Numbered from the stretch's first letter, positions 1 through 9,558 are shown. The stretch: 11,959 bases of DNA from Acidobacteriota bacterium (GCA_011523485.1 WTGR01000299.1:1-11959), one strand, 5' to 3'. Notes: generated by a model from the sequence alone, not told the origin. Made by a program: numbers and translations.

Positions 1-34
1 GCCACACCCGGCGGTGCATCGCCGGGGCGTGTTG

Positions 35-40
35 TACGAT
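35..40 (+). promoter_or_regulatory. possible -10 box (TACGAT) of bioF
   Basis: TACGAT lies 9 nt before the preferred bioF ATG at 50. This is the spacing of the clearer -10 boxes elsewhere in the window that sit just before start codons. There is no recognisable -35 element and the sequence begins only 34 nt upstream, so this is a weak call that rests on analogy with the other genes. Confidence 0.25.
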
Positions 41-49
41 GGCGGACGC

Positions 50-3338
<3,289 letters not shown>

Positions 3339-3385
3339 CAGGTAGGCGAGCCAGCCTTGGTGCCCGGCGGCCCATGCCGGCAATC

Positions 3386-4348
3386 CTACACACGCACCGC
3401 GGCCGGGGTCTCTCCGTGCAGGCCGAGGCGTTCCAGGAACGCGGCATCCGCGTCGGGCTCGGGATTCGGCGTGGTCAGGAGACGGTCGCCGAGAAAGATG
3501 GAGTTCGCGCCGGCCAGGAAGCAGAGCGCCTGCGTCACCTCGCCCATCTGCATGCGACCGGCGCTCAGACGCACCCTCGACGCCGGCATCAGGATGCGGG
3601 CGGTCGCGATCATCCGCACGACGTCGTCCCAGGTAACCGGGTCGCGATGTTCCAGCGGCGTGCCCTCCACCGCCACGAGCGTGTTGATCGGCACGCTCTC
3701 GGGCTGCGGGCGCTGCCGGGCGAGCTCGAACAGGAGATCGATGCGGTCGTCGTGGCTCTCGCCCATCCCGAGGATGCCGCCGCAGCAGACCTTGATTCCG
3801 GCGTCCCGGACATGGCGCAGCGTCGCGAGGCGGTCGTCGTAGCTCCGCGTGGTGATGATCGACTCGTAGAAGTCCCGGCCGGTGTCGAGATTGTGGTTGT
3901 AGTAGTCGAGGCCCGCCGCGCGCAGCCGCTCGGCCTGACTGAGATCGAGCATCCCGAGGGTGGCGCAGCTCTCGAGCCCGAGCGCCTTGATCGCACCGAC
4001 CATCTCGACGACCTGGTCGAACGCCGGGCCGTCGGCCGCCTGCCGCCACGCCGCGCCGATGCAGAAGCGGTCGGCGCCGCCCGCCCGCGCCCGCGCCGCG
4101 GCGGTCGCGACCGCGGACACGCTCATCAGTCCGGTGGGCTCGACACCCGTGTCGTAGTGGGCCGACTGCGGACAGTACGCGCAGTCCTCCGGGCAGCCGC
4201 CGGTCTTCACGCTCAGCAACGACGCGCACTGCACGGCCGCCGGATCGTGATGGCGGCGGTGCACGCCGGCCGCCTCGTAGACGAGATCGAGCAACCCGCG
4301 GCGGTAGAGGCCCGTCACGTGTTCCCGGGTCAAGGAGTCGTTTTCCAT
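3386..4348 (-). CDS. bioB: biotin synthase (BioB), radical SAM enzyme
   Basis: Radical SAM enzyme of 320 residues. The family inserts sulfur into dethiobiotin, the last step of biotin synthesis. The CxxxCxxC cluster motif is [12 protein letters not shown] with Cys52, Cys56 and Cys59, which bind the SAM-ligating [4Fe-4S] cluster. The ligands of the second, sacrificial [2Fe-2S] cluster are also present: Cys96 (RFCIGAAWR), Cys128 (ESCATLGM), Cys188 ([12 protein letters not shown]) and Arg260 (RVRLSAGR). The YNHNLDT motif is intact, and the protein is shorter than E. coli BioB mainly at its C-terminus. I chose the ATG at 4348 because the family N-terminus begins there; the open frame runs further upstream, through the promoter, without homology. 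There is no obvious Shine-Dalgarno. It faces bioFAD and has its own promoter, so the final step is probably transcribed separately from the first three. Confidence 0.96.
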   Translation of the reverse strand: MENDSLTREHVTGLYRRGLLDLVYEAAGVHRRHHDPAAVQCASLLSVKTGGCPEDCAYCPQSAHYDTGVEPTGLMSVSAVATAAARARAGGADRFCIGAAWRQAADGPAFDQVVEMVGAIKALGLESCATLGMLDLSQAERLRAAGLDYYNHNLDTGRDFYESIITTRSYDDRLATLRHVRDAGIKVCCGGILGMGESHDDRIDLLFELARQRPQPESVPINTLVAVEGTPLEHRDPVTWDDVVRMIATARILMPASRVRLSAGRMQMGEVTQALCFLAGANSIFLGDRLLTTPNPEPDADAAFLERLGLHGETPAAVRV

Positions 4349-4406
4349 ACTGGCCGCGACGAAGGATCCGAGGTCCGACCGCGTGCATCCGGCCGACCGA
4401 CTGCAA

Positions 4407-4412
4407 ATTATA
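4407..4412 (-). promoter_or_regulatory. bioB -10 box (TATAAT)
   Basis: On the minus strand the hexamer is a perfect TATAAT, in an AT-rich patch that stands out from its GC-rich surroundings. The usual offset places transcription start near 4400, giving a leader of about 52 nt before the bioB ATG at 4348. No TTGACA-like -35 is seen 16 to 18 nt upstream; that position holds part of a palindrome (4429-4442). Confidence 0.6.
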
Positions 4413-4428
4413 GTCGCCTTCACTTCAC

Positions 4429-4442
4429 GCCGGAGATCCGGC
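4429..4442. promoter_or_regulatory. palindrome over the bioB -35 region, candidate operator
   Basis: A perfect inverted repeat with 6-bp arms GCCGGA and TCCGGC and a 2-nt centre. It lies exactly where the -35 element of the bioB promoter should be, 16 nt upstream of the -10. The sequence does not resemble the BirA or BioR operators I know. Six-base arms in GC-rich DNA can arise by chance, so a role in bioB control is only a suggestion. Confidence 0.25.
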
Positions 4443-4502
4443 AGATGTGAGCGAGGCGGTCCGGGCGCCGGCGAGGCCGCGAGGCCGAACGCCGTAGTCG
4501 CA

Positions 4503-4799
4503 TCAAGCGGAGGGTTCGCGCTGCAGGACGTATTCGCGCAACGCACGGTTGATCTCGGTCTGGTAGCCGCGCCCCCCCGGCGCGTGTCTCTTGAACCATG
4601 CCACGAGATCGGCATCGAGGCGCAACGTGATCTGCTGCTTGACCGGCCGATAGAAGACACCTCGTCTGGCGTCCGACCAATCGAGAATCTCGGGAATGTC
4701 GCTCGTATCGATCCGGTCATCGGGCAACGCCGACGGCGCCGTCAGCTCCGCACGCTGATCCCTGGTCAGCCGCTTGACGTCAGCAGGCGCCTTCTTCAT
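4503..4799 (-). CDS. brnA: BrnA-family ribbon-helix-helix antitoxin, solitary
   Basis: 98-residue protein that looks like a BrnA (COG3514) antitoxin. The C-terminal half has the family pattern: [18 protein letters not shown], with a basic DNA-contacting strand and first helix at about residues 53-70, then [16 protein letters not shown]. These form the ribbon-helix-helix fold that binds DNA as a dimer. The N-terminal part is charged and contains an [15 protein letters not shown] stretch, the region that in known BrnA proteins meets the toxin. BrnA normally follows brnT, a small RelE-like RNase gene of about 90 codons. Here there is no room for it and no candidate on either side (158 nt upstream, 154 nt downstream). 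A strong GAGGAG ribosome binding site sits 5 to 6 nt before the ATG, unlike most genes in the window. It may be a remnant, partner a toxin elsewhere, or be a free-standing regulator. Confidence 0.82.
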   Translation of the reverse strand: MKKAPADVKRLTRDQRAELTAPSALPDDRIDTSDIPEILDWSDARRGVFYRPVKQQITLRLDADLVAWFKRHAPGGRGYQTEINRALREYVLQREPSA

Positions 4800-4803
4800 A
4801 CGC

Positions 4804-4810
4804 TCTCCTC
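4804..4810 (-). promoter_or_regulatory. strong ribosome binding site of brnA
   Basis: The minus strand reads GAGGAGA just before the brnA ATG at 4799, with AGGAG ending 5 nt before the start. It is one of only two clear Shine-Dalgarno sequences in the window, and it fixes the start codon of brnA. Confidence 0.7.
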
Positions 4811-4845
4811 TCGTGCGACGTTGCCAGCAAGAAGCAATGCATTTC

Positions 4846-4864
4846 TGTAACTACATTACTGTAG
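4846..4864. promoter_or_regulatory. TGTA/TACA half-site array, candidate brnA operator
   Basis: Three half-sites occur in 18 bp: TGTA at 4846-4849, TACA at 4852-4855 and TGTA at 4860-4863. The last two belong to a perfect inverted repeat, CTACA-TTAC-TGTAG (4851-4864); the first two form TGTA-AC-TACA. Arrays of short alternating half-sites are typical targets of ribbon-helix-helix antitoxins, which repress their own genes. The array overlaps the candidate brnA -10 hexamer, as expected for autorepression. Binding by BrnA is inferred from position and pattern only. Confidence 0.5.
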
Positions 4865-4881
4865 CTTCGCAGCCCGGGCAA
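4853..4881 (-). promoter_or_regulatory. candidate brnA promoter
   Basis: On the minus strand TTGCCC (4881-4876) and TAATGT (4858-4853) are 17 nt apart, matching sigma-70 consensus at 4/6 and 3/6 positions. Transcription would start near 4846, giving a leader of about 47 nt that includes the strong ribosome binding site. The -10 is buried in the half-site array. The hexamer matches are modest. Confidence 0.35.
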
Positions 4882-4943
4882 GGAATTTCAGGAACACCCG
4901 GTCTCTCTATTTCCGTCGCGTCTGCCCCGATCGCCGGTCGCCC

Positions 4944-4949
4944 TATAAT
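4944..4949 (+). promoter_or_regulatory. -10 box (TATAAT) of the aminotransferase gene
   Basis: A perfect TATAAT with 8 nt between it and the ATG at 4958. The standard offset puts transcription start at about 4956, so the mRNA would have at most a few untranslated bases. No Shine-Dalgarno is present and no convincing -35 is seen. Confidence 0.6.
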
Positions 4950-4957
4950 TGAAGGTC

Positions 4958-6250
4958 ATGTTCGACGGTCTGAGTCACGAAGCCCTGGCAGCGCGCGAGC
5001 GCGCGCTGTCCGCGGAGTTCGAGTCGCTGAAGCGCGCCGGTCTCGCGCTCGATCTGACCCGCGGCAAGCCGAGCCCCGATCAGGTGGCCCTCTCGGATGG
5101 CCTCGAAGACGTGCTCGGCGGAGACTACCGCCTGGCCGACGGCACGGACGCCCGCAACTACGGCGGCCTGCTCGGCATCCCGGAGGCTCGCCGCCTCGGC
5201 GCCGAGCTGCTCGGCGTGCGGCCGGAGGAGACCATCGCCGGGGGGAACGCCAGCCTCACGTTCATGCACCAGTACCTGCTGCACGCCTGGCTGAACGGGC
5301 CGCTCGGCCCCGAGACGGCCTGGCGGCGCGAGCCCGGACCGCTGAGGTTCCTCTGCGTCGTGCCGGGCTACGACCGGCATTTCACGATCACCGAGAGCCT
5401 CGGCTTCGAGCTGGTCAACGTGCCGATCGCCGGCGGCGGGCCCGACATGGACCGTGTCGAAGCGCTCGTCGCGGACGACCCGTGCATCAAGGGCATCTGG
5501 TGCGTGCCGAAGTACTCGAATCCGACCGGAGACGTCTACTCGGACGAGGTGGTAGAGCGATTTGCGCACCTGGCGCGGCGGGCCGGCCCCCACTTCCGCA
5601 TCCTGTGGGACAACGCGTACGCGGTGCACGACTTCGATGACGATCCCCCCGTGCTGGCGAACCTGATGGAACGCTGCCGCGCGGCGGGCACCGAGGACAG
5701 CGCGGTCCTGTTCGCGTCCACCTCGAAGATCACCCGCGCGGGAGCCGGCATCGCGTTCATGGCGGCCTCGGCCGCCAACCTCGCGTCGTTCAGCAGATTC
5801 CTCGGGGTGCAGACAATCGGCCCCGACAAGATCAACCAGCTCCGCCACGTCCGCTTCCTGCGGGACGGCGACGGGGTCCGCGCGCACATGCGGCGGCAGG
5901 CGGCGATCGTGCGGCCGAAGTTCGAGCGCGTGCTCCACCACCTGGAAGCCGGGCTTGCGGCCGACGGCCTGGCCTCGTGGAGCCGGCCGCGCGGCGGCTA
6001 CTTCCTCTCCGTCGACGTGCCGGAGGGACTGGCCGCCGAGATCGTCAGGCTGGCCGGCGAGGCGGGGGTGAAGCTGACCCCCGCCGGGGCGACCTTCCCG
6101 CACGGGCGGGACCCGCGCGACTCCAACATCCGGCTCGCGCCGACCTACCCGTCGCTCGACGAGATCGACCGGGCCATGCCTGTGTTCGTCACCGCGGTGG
6201 CGCTGGCGGCGGCGCGGCGGCAACTCCAGCAGGGCGCGGTCCACGCCTGA
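4958..6250 (+). CDS. class Ic PLP aminotransferase (aspartate aminotransferase type)
   Basis: 430-residue fold-type I aminotransferase of the Asp_aminotransf/AspT-Ic group (PF12897), known from actinobacterial aspartate aminotransferases. It probably swaps amino groups between aspartate and 2-oxoglutarate in the cytosol. Visible landmarks are the early LDLTRGKPSPDQ motif, ARNYGGLLG, the GGNASLTFMH cofactor-phosphate segment, PKYSNPTGDVYS with Asn188, LWDNAYAVHDF with the pyridine-binding Asp218, and ASTSKITRAGAG with the Schiff-base Lys257. Near the C-terminus NIRLAPTYPS carries the arginine expected to bind the substrate carboxylate. The ATG at 4958 follows a TATAAT box at leaderless spacing; an upstream in-frame TTG at 4949 overlaps that box and is unlikely. 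Some databases label this group MocR-like, but no N-terminal GntR DNA-binding domain is present, so it is an enzyme rather than a regulator. The exact amino donor is not certain. Confidence 0.9.
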   Translation: MFDGLSHEALAARERALSAEFESLKRAGLALDLTRGKPSPDQVALSDGLEDVLGGDYRLADGTDARNYGGLLGIPEARRLGAELLGVRPEETIAGGNASLTFMHQYLLHAWLNGPLGPETAWRREPGPLRFLCVVPGYDRHFTITESLGFELVNVPIAGGGPDMDRVEALVADDPCIKGIWCVPKYSNPTGDVYSDEVVERFAHLARRAGPHFRILWDNAYAVHDFDDDPPVLANLMERCRAAGTEDSAVLFASTSKITRAGAGIAFMAASAANLASFSRFLGVQTIGPDKINQLRHVRFLRDGDGVRAHMRRQAAIVRPKFERVLHHLEAGLAADGLASWSRPRGGYFLSVDVPEGLAAEIVRLAGEAGVKLTPAGATFPHGRDPRDSNIRLAPTYPSLDEIDRAMPVFVTAVALAAARRQLQQGAVHA

Positions 6251-6274
6251 CGGCCGGATCGTGCAGAGCAGCCA

Positions 6275-8458
6275 ATGAACGCCATGCGAAGCCGGGTCCC
6301 TGCGCGACTGTCCGCACTCGCCGTTTTCATCGGCGGGGCCGTCCCGGCGCTCGCGGCCGGCCAGGCCGCAGTGACCTATGACGACGTGGCGCCGCTGCTG
6401 AGCGAGAACTGTGTCCGCTGCCACCGTCCGGGCGGCCTGGGCCCGTTCAGCCTGGCCACCTACGACGAGGCGCGGGCGCGCGCCGAGCGGATCGCGGAGA
6501 TGGTCGTCGCGCGTCGGATGCCCCCCTGGCAGCCGGCGCAGGCCTATGCGGCGAGCGCCTTCGAGGGCGAACCGCGACTCACCGGCGCCGATGTCGACCT
6601 TCTCCGGCGCTGGGCCGCAGCCGGCGCCCCGGCCGGCAGCGGGCGCGGCGCGGCGCCGCCCGCGCCAGGCGTCGAGTGGCCGCTCGGAGAGCCGGACCTC
6701 GTCGTTTCGATGCCCGCTGCCTACACCGTGGCGGCGGGCAACGGCGTCGAGTACCGCAACTTCGCGCTGCCGGTGGAGATCGCCGCGCCCCGCTGGGTGC
6801 GCGCCGTGGATGTCCGAACGGACCCGGCGGCGCAAGCCGTCCTGCAACGCGCCCAGGTGACGCTGGACGACACCGCAACCGGGAGCCGGCTTCAGGAGGA
6901 GCAGGAGGCTCCGGGCTATCCCGGCCTCGCCCCCGACCACGGGCGTTTCCCCCCCGGCGACTTCCTGGTCTGGGCCGGCGGGCGCCGGACCGCTCCGGCC
7001 GCGGCGAACCTCGCGTGGCAACTCGATCCGGGCACCGACCTCCTGCTGCAACTCGGCCTCCGGTCGCGCGGACAGCCGGTCGACGTACGGGCCTCCATCG
7101 GACTGTACTTCGCGGACGATCCGCCGGCGCGGCGAGCGCTGGGCGTGATACTCGACGCGCCGGCGCTCGACATCCCGGCCGGCGAGCCTGCGCACGTCGT
7201 CGAGGACCGCTACATCCTGCCTGTCGCGGTCGACGTGACCGGCGTCTTCGCCTACATGCACCGCCTGGGCAGGGCGGTCGAAGTCATGGCCGAGGTTCCC
7301 GGAGAGCCCGCTCGGGGCCTGCTGCGCATCGACGACTGGCGCTTCGACTGGCAGGACGGCTACCGCTACGCGGAGCCGGTGCGCCTGCCCGCGGGGACCC
7401 TGTTGCGAGCGCAGTTCAGCTTCGACAATTCGGGCGCGCATCCGCACGCCCCGGCGATCCCGCCAGTCCGCGTGCGGTACACCCCGGACGACAACTCCGT
7501 GCGAGCCGAGGCCTTCCTGCAGGCCGTGCCCGTCAGTCCCGACGACGAAGCGGAGCTCGTCCGGACCCTGAGCCTGAAGCAGGCCCGCAACGACCTGCTC
7601 GGCCTGCAGGCGATGCTGCGGGTGGATCCGGACGACTACCGGAGCCACACCGACCTGGCGGCCCGTTACCTCACCCTGGGCCAGCGAGAACTGGCCCGGC
7701 AGCACCTGGACCGGGCGCTGACCCTGGCCCCGGAGCACGCGACGGCGCACTACAACCTGGGCTCGCTGCTGGTCGTGGAAGGCGATACGGCAGGCGCCAT
7801 CGACGCGTTCCGCGAGGCGGTGGCCCTGCGGCCGCAGTACGCCGCCGCGCACAACAACCTGGGTGCCCTGCTCGCCGCCACCGGCTCGCTGGGCGACGCG
7901 ATCGTCTACTACCGCCTCGCGCTGCAGTTCGGAACGCGGGACGCCAGCGCCCACTACAACCTGGCGAACGCGCTGCTCTCGACGGGGGAGACCGAGGAGG
8001 CGATAACCCAGTTCCGCGAGGCGCTCACCCTCACGCCCGACGACCCGGACGTGCACACCAACCTCGCGCGCGCCCTCGTCGCCACCGACGATCTCGCCGG
8101 CGGGGTCACCCACTACCGGCGCGCCCTCGACCTGAACCCGCGGATTCCCCTGGCGCTGGTCGGTCTGTCCTGGCTGCGGGCGGCGGCGCCCGACGCGACG
8201 ATCCGCTCGTCGTCCGAGGCCCTCTCGCTGGCCCAGCAGGCGGTCGCACTGATCGGCGGCGACCACCCGGAGGTCCTCGATGCGCTCGCGGTGGCCTACG
8301 CCGCGGTGGGCCGCTTCGACGACGCGTTGTCGACGGCGCGCCGTGCCGCCGAGGCGGCCCGCGGCACCGCCTTCGCCCGGCTCGTCCCGGCCATCGAGGG
8401 GCGCATCCGCCTCTTCCTCACCTTCCGGCCCTACCGCATGCCGGTCCCGGAACCCTGA
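6275..8458 (+). CDS. secreted cytochrome c / degenerate copper-monooxygenase-like / TPR protein
   Basis: 727-residue multidomain protein. A signal peptide (residues 1 to about 27, VPALA then AG) indicates export. Next is a short cytochrome c region with one haem motif, CVRCH (Cys46, Cys49, His50), and a likely axial Met82 in ARRMPPWQP. Residues about 130-405 resemble the ascorbate-dependent copper type II monooxygenase-like proteins common in Acidobacteria and Planctomycetes, for example WRFDWQDGYRY (from 355) and FSFDNS (from 382). The His pairs expected for copper are largely missing: VLQRAQVTLD at 189, LLQLGLRSRG at 257 and FAYMHRLGR with a single His329. From about 455 to 695 there are five clear TPR repeats plus one or two weaker ones, suggesting a protein-binding scaffold. 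The start gives a clean signal peptide; no Shine-Dalgarno is seen. It follows the aminotransferase by 24 nt. An electron-carrier or scaffold role in the periplasm is an inference, and the partner is unknown. Confidence 0.82.
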   Translation: MNAMRSRVPARLSALAVFIGGAVPALAAGQAAVTYDDVAPLLSENCVRCHRPGGLGPFSLATYDEARARAERIAEMVVARRMPPWQPAQAYAASAFEGEPRLTGADVDLLRRWAAAGAPAGSGRGAAPPAPGVEWPLGEPDLVVSMPAAYTVAAGNGVEYRNFALPVEIAAPRWVRAVDVRTDPAAQAVLQRAQVTLDDTATGSRLQEEQEAPGYPGLAPDHGRFPPGDFLVWAGGRRTAPAAANLAWQLDPGTDLLLQLGLRSRGQPVDVRASIGLYFADDPPARRALGVILDAPALDIPAGEPAHVVEDRYILPVAVDVTGVFAYMHRLGRAVEVMAEVPGEPARGLLRIDDWRFDWQDGYRYAEPVRLPAGTLLRAQFSFDNSGAHPHAPAIPPVRVRYTPDDNSVRAEAFLQAVPVSPDDEAELVRTLSLKQARNDLLGLQAMLRVDPDDYRSHTDLAARYLTLGQRELARQHLDRALTLAPEHATAHYNLGSLLVVEGDTAGAIDAFREAVALRPQYAAAHNNLGALLAATGSLGDAIVYYRLALQFGTRDASAHYNLANALLSTGETEEAITQFREALTLTPDDPDVHTNLARALVATDDLAGGVTHYRRALDLNPRIPLALVGLSWLRAAAPDATIRSSSEALSLAQQAVALIGGDHPEVLDALAVAYAAVGRFDDALSTARRAAEAARGTAFARLVPAIEGRIRLFLTFRPYRMPVPEP

Positions 8459-9006
8459 TCGCCCGCGGCTGACCGACACGCCGCCCGGACGAAGGCCTCG
8501 ACCGCCGGGAACCCGGACTCCACGGGCACGGCATCCGGCAGCCCGGGCACGTCACCGCGGTCTGCCAGCCACGCGATGCATGGACGTCCGTAGAGGACCG
8601 CCAGGCGAGCCTCGCTCGCCGTGCCGGCCGATCCGGGCAGGACGATGACGACGTCCGAGGAGAGCACGTTCAGGTGGTTCCGCGAGCCCGGACCGGCGCC
8701 GTGCGCGCCGACGTCGGGCAGATGCGTGCGAACGGCGATCTCCACCCACGGATTCGGATACCCCGGCCGCGCGGCGCCGGCGCTGTCGCCCCCCGCGGCA
8801 GGCAGAATGCCGATGGCGAGGCCGCGGCGCTCCTCCACGCCGACGAATGCCTCGGTGACCGCGGCCATCACGCCCGCTCCGCCGCCCGTCAGCAGGTGAT
8901 ACCCGGCCCGCGCGATCCACTCGCCCACGCGGCGGGCGCGCTCCACGTGCGGCTCGCGGCCGGACCCCATCACCCCGACGACCGGCCGCCGCTGCAGGAG
9001 CTCCAT
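8431..9006 (-). CDS. LOG-family protein (TIGR00725-like Rossmann fold)
   Basis: 191-residue soluble protein of the LOG/SLOG superfamily, whose members bind nucleotides and in some cases release cytokinin bases from riboside monophosphates. The N-terminal VVGVMGSG strand-turn, the TGGGAGVMAAVTEAF glycine loop (41-55) and SRNHLNVLSSDVVIVLPGSAGTASE (about 108-132) follow the family order. The usual PGGxGTxxE signature is altered to PGSAGTASE here (residues 124-132), while the glutamate is kept. The last 35 residues are variable. The ATG at 9006 lies 8 nt after a TATAGT box shared with the divergent lipoprotein gene. Its 3' end overlaps the end of the cytochrome-TPR gene by 28 nt on the opposite strand. 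The substrate is unknown, and older lysine decarboxylase labels for this family are misleading. Confidence 0.83.
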   Translation of the reverse strand: MELLQRRPVVGVMGSGREPHVERARRVGEWIARAGYHLLTGGGAGVMAAVTEAFVGVEERRGLAIGILPAAGGDSAGAARPGYPNPWVEIAVRTHLPDVGAHGAGPGSRNHLNVLSSDVVIVLPGSAGTASEARLAVLYGRPCIAWLADRGDVPGLPDAVPVESGFPAVEAFVRAACRSAAGDQGSGTGMR

Positions 9007-9014
9007 CGGCGCCC

Positions 9015-9022
9015 ACTATAAT
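9015..9022. promoter_or_regulatory. shared bidirectional -10 element
   Basis: Plus strand TATAAT at 9017-9022 is followed by 6 nt and the lipoprotein ATG at 9029. Minus strand TATAGT at 9020-9015 is followed by 8 nt and the LOG-family ATG at 9006. The two hexamers overlap by 4 bp because the sequence is nearly palindromic. The standard offset predicts start sites at 9029 (the A of the ATG) and about 9008, so both messages would be leaderless or nearly so. Neither gene has a Shine-Dalgarno or a recognisable -35. Confidence 0.65.
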
Positions 9023-9028
9023 GTCTTC

Positions 9029-9535
9029 ATGCGGAGCCAGCGGCCGCGCGTGGCGCCAACACCGTTCCCGCTCGTCCTGCTCGCGACCTGTCTGACCGCC
9101 GCGTGCGGCGCCGGAGGCGCGTCCTCCGATGCCGCGTCGGGGATGGAGACCGTGCAGCTCGTCGTCGAGCACCGCTCCGAGTGGCGGCAGCTCTGGATCG
9201 AGGGTACGACCGACCTGCCCGACGGGGCGTTCGTCGACTACCAGGTGGCGCACGAGATGAGCGACACCACGCCCGCGGACGAGTGGCCGGCCACCAACCT
9301 GATCGAGTCCGGACGGGCGTCGGTAACGCAGGGCCACTTCTGGACGCGGATCAACACGTTCAACTGGCCGCGCGGCAGCGTACGCATCGTGGTGCAGTTC
9401 CCCCTGCCCCCGCAGTCTCCGGAGGTCGAGGCGCGCTACGGCGCATTCGGCGAGCGCCTCGCCGGCGACAACGTCGCCACGGTCGCGGGCGCCAAGGTGG
9501 TCGAAGTCGAGCACGTCTTCGATCACCGCCGGTAA
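9029..9535 (+). CDS. small predicted lipoprotein of unknown function
   Basis: 168-residue protein that I do not recognise. The N-terminus has basic residues, a hydrophobic segment (PLVLLATCL) and a lipobox-like TAAC with Cys26 as the likely lipidated residue, followed by a Gly/Ala/Ser linker. The mature domain (about residues 40-168) is of mixed composition and has tryptophans at 52, 56, 86, 105 and 112, suggesting a small beta-rich periplasmic domain. No catalytic motif is evident. It has its own predicted leaderless promoter, shared with the divergent LOG-family gene, and ends inside a strong hairpin containing its TAA stop, so it is probably transcribed alone. The predicted start site coincides with the ATG, which supports this start. 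Confidence 0.75.
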   Translation: MRSQRPRVAPTPFPLVLLATCLTAACGAGGASSDAASGMETVQLVVEHRSEWRQLWIEGTTDLPDGAFVDYQVAHEMSDTTPADEWPATNLIESGRASVTQGHFWTRINTFNWPRGSVRIVVQFPLPPQSPEVEARYGAFGERLAGDNVATVAGAKVVEVEHVFDHRR

Positions 9536-9558
9536 CCGGCTCCACCGGTCACCGGCGG
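9526..9558 (+). terminator. 14-bp hairpin at the end of the lipoprotein gene
   Basis: The arms CCGCCGGTAACCGG (9526-9539) and CCGGTCACCGGCGG (9545-9558) pair at 13 of 14 positions, with one A/C mismatch and a 5-nt loop. The left arm contains the TAA stop (9533-9535). No U-tract follows, so it is not a classic intrinsic terminator. It may be a U-less terminator, a pause site or 3'-end protection. It separates the lipoprotein gene from the tRNA. Confidence 0.45.

Noticed and set aside
3364..3380. Small inverted repeat CCGGC/GCCGG between bioD and bioB as a bidirectional terminator
   Set aside because: Only 5-bp arms with a 7-nt loop and no T-tract; expected by chance at this GC content.
4349..4502. 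Biotin riboswitch or BirA operator upstream of bioB
   Set aside because: No paired TTGTAAAC-type half-sites are present, and I know of no biotin riboswitch class that would match.
4420..4680. Minus-strand 86-codon frame overlapping brnA, tested as a possible BrnT toxin
   Set aside because: It overlaps brnA out of frame, is Arg-rich and lacks any BrnT-like pattern.
4943..8479. 1178-codon open frame on the minus strand opposite the aminotransferase and cytochrome-TPR genes
   Set aside because: It spans two well-supported genes, has the Arg/Gly/Ala/Val-rich low-information composition of a third-position GC shadow, and shows no recognisable domain.
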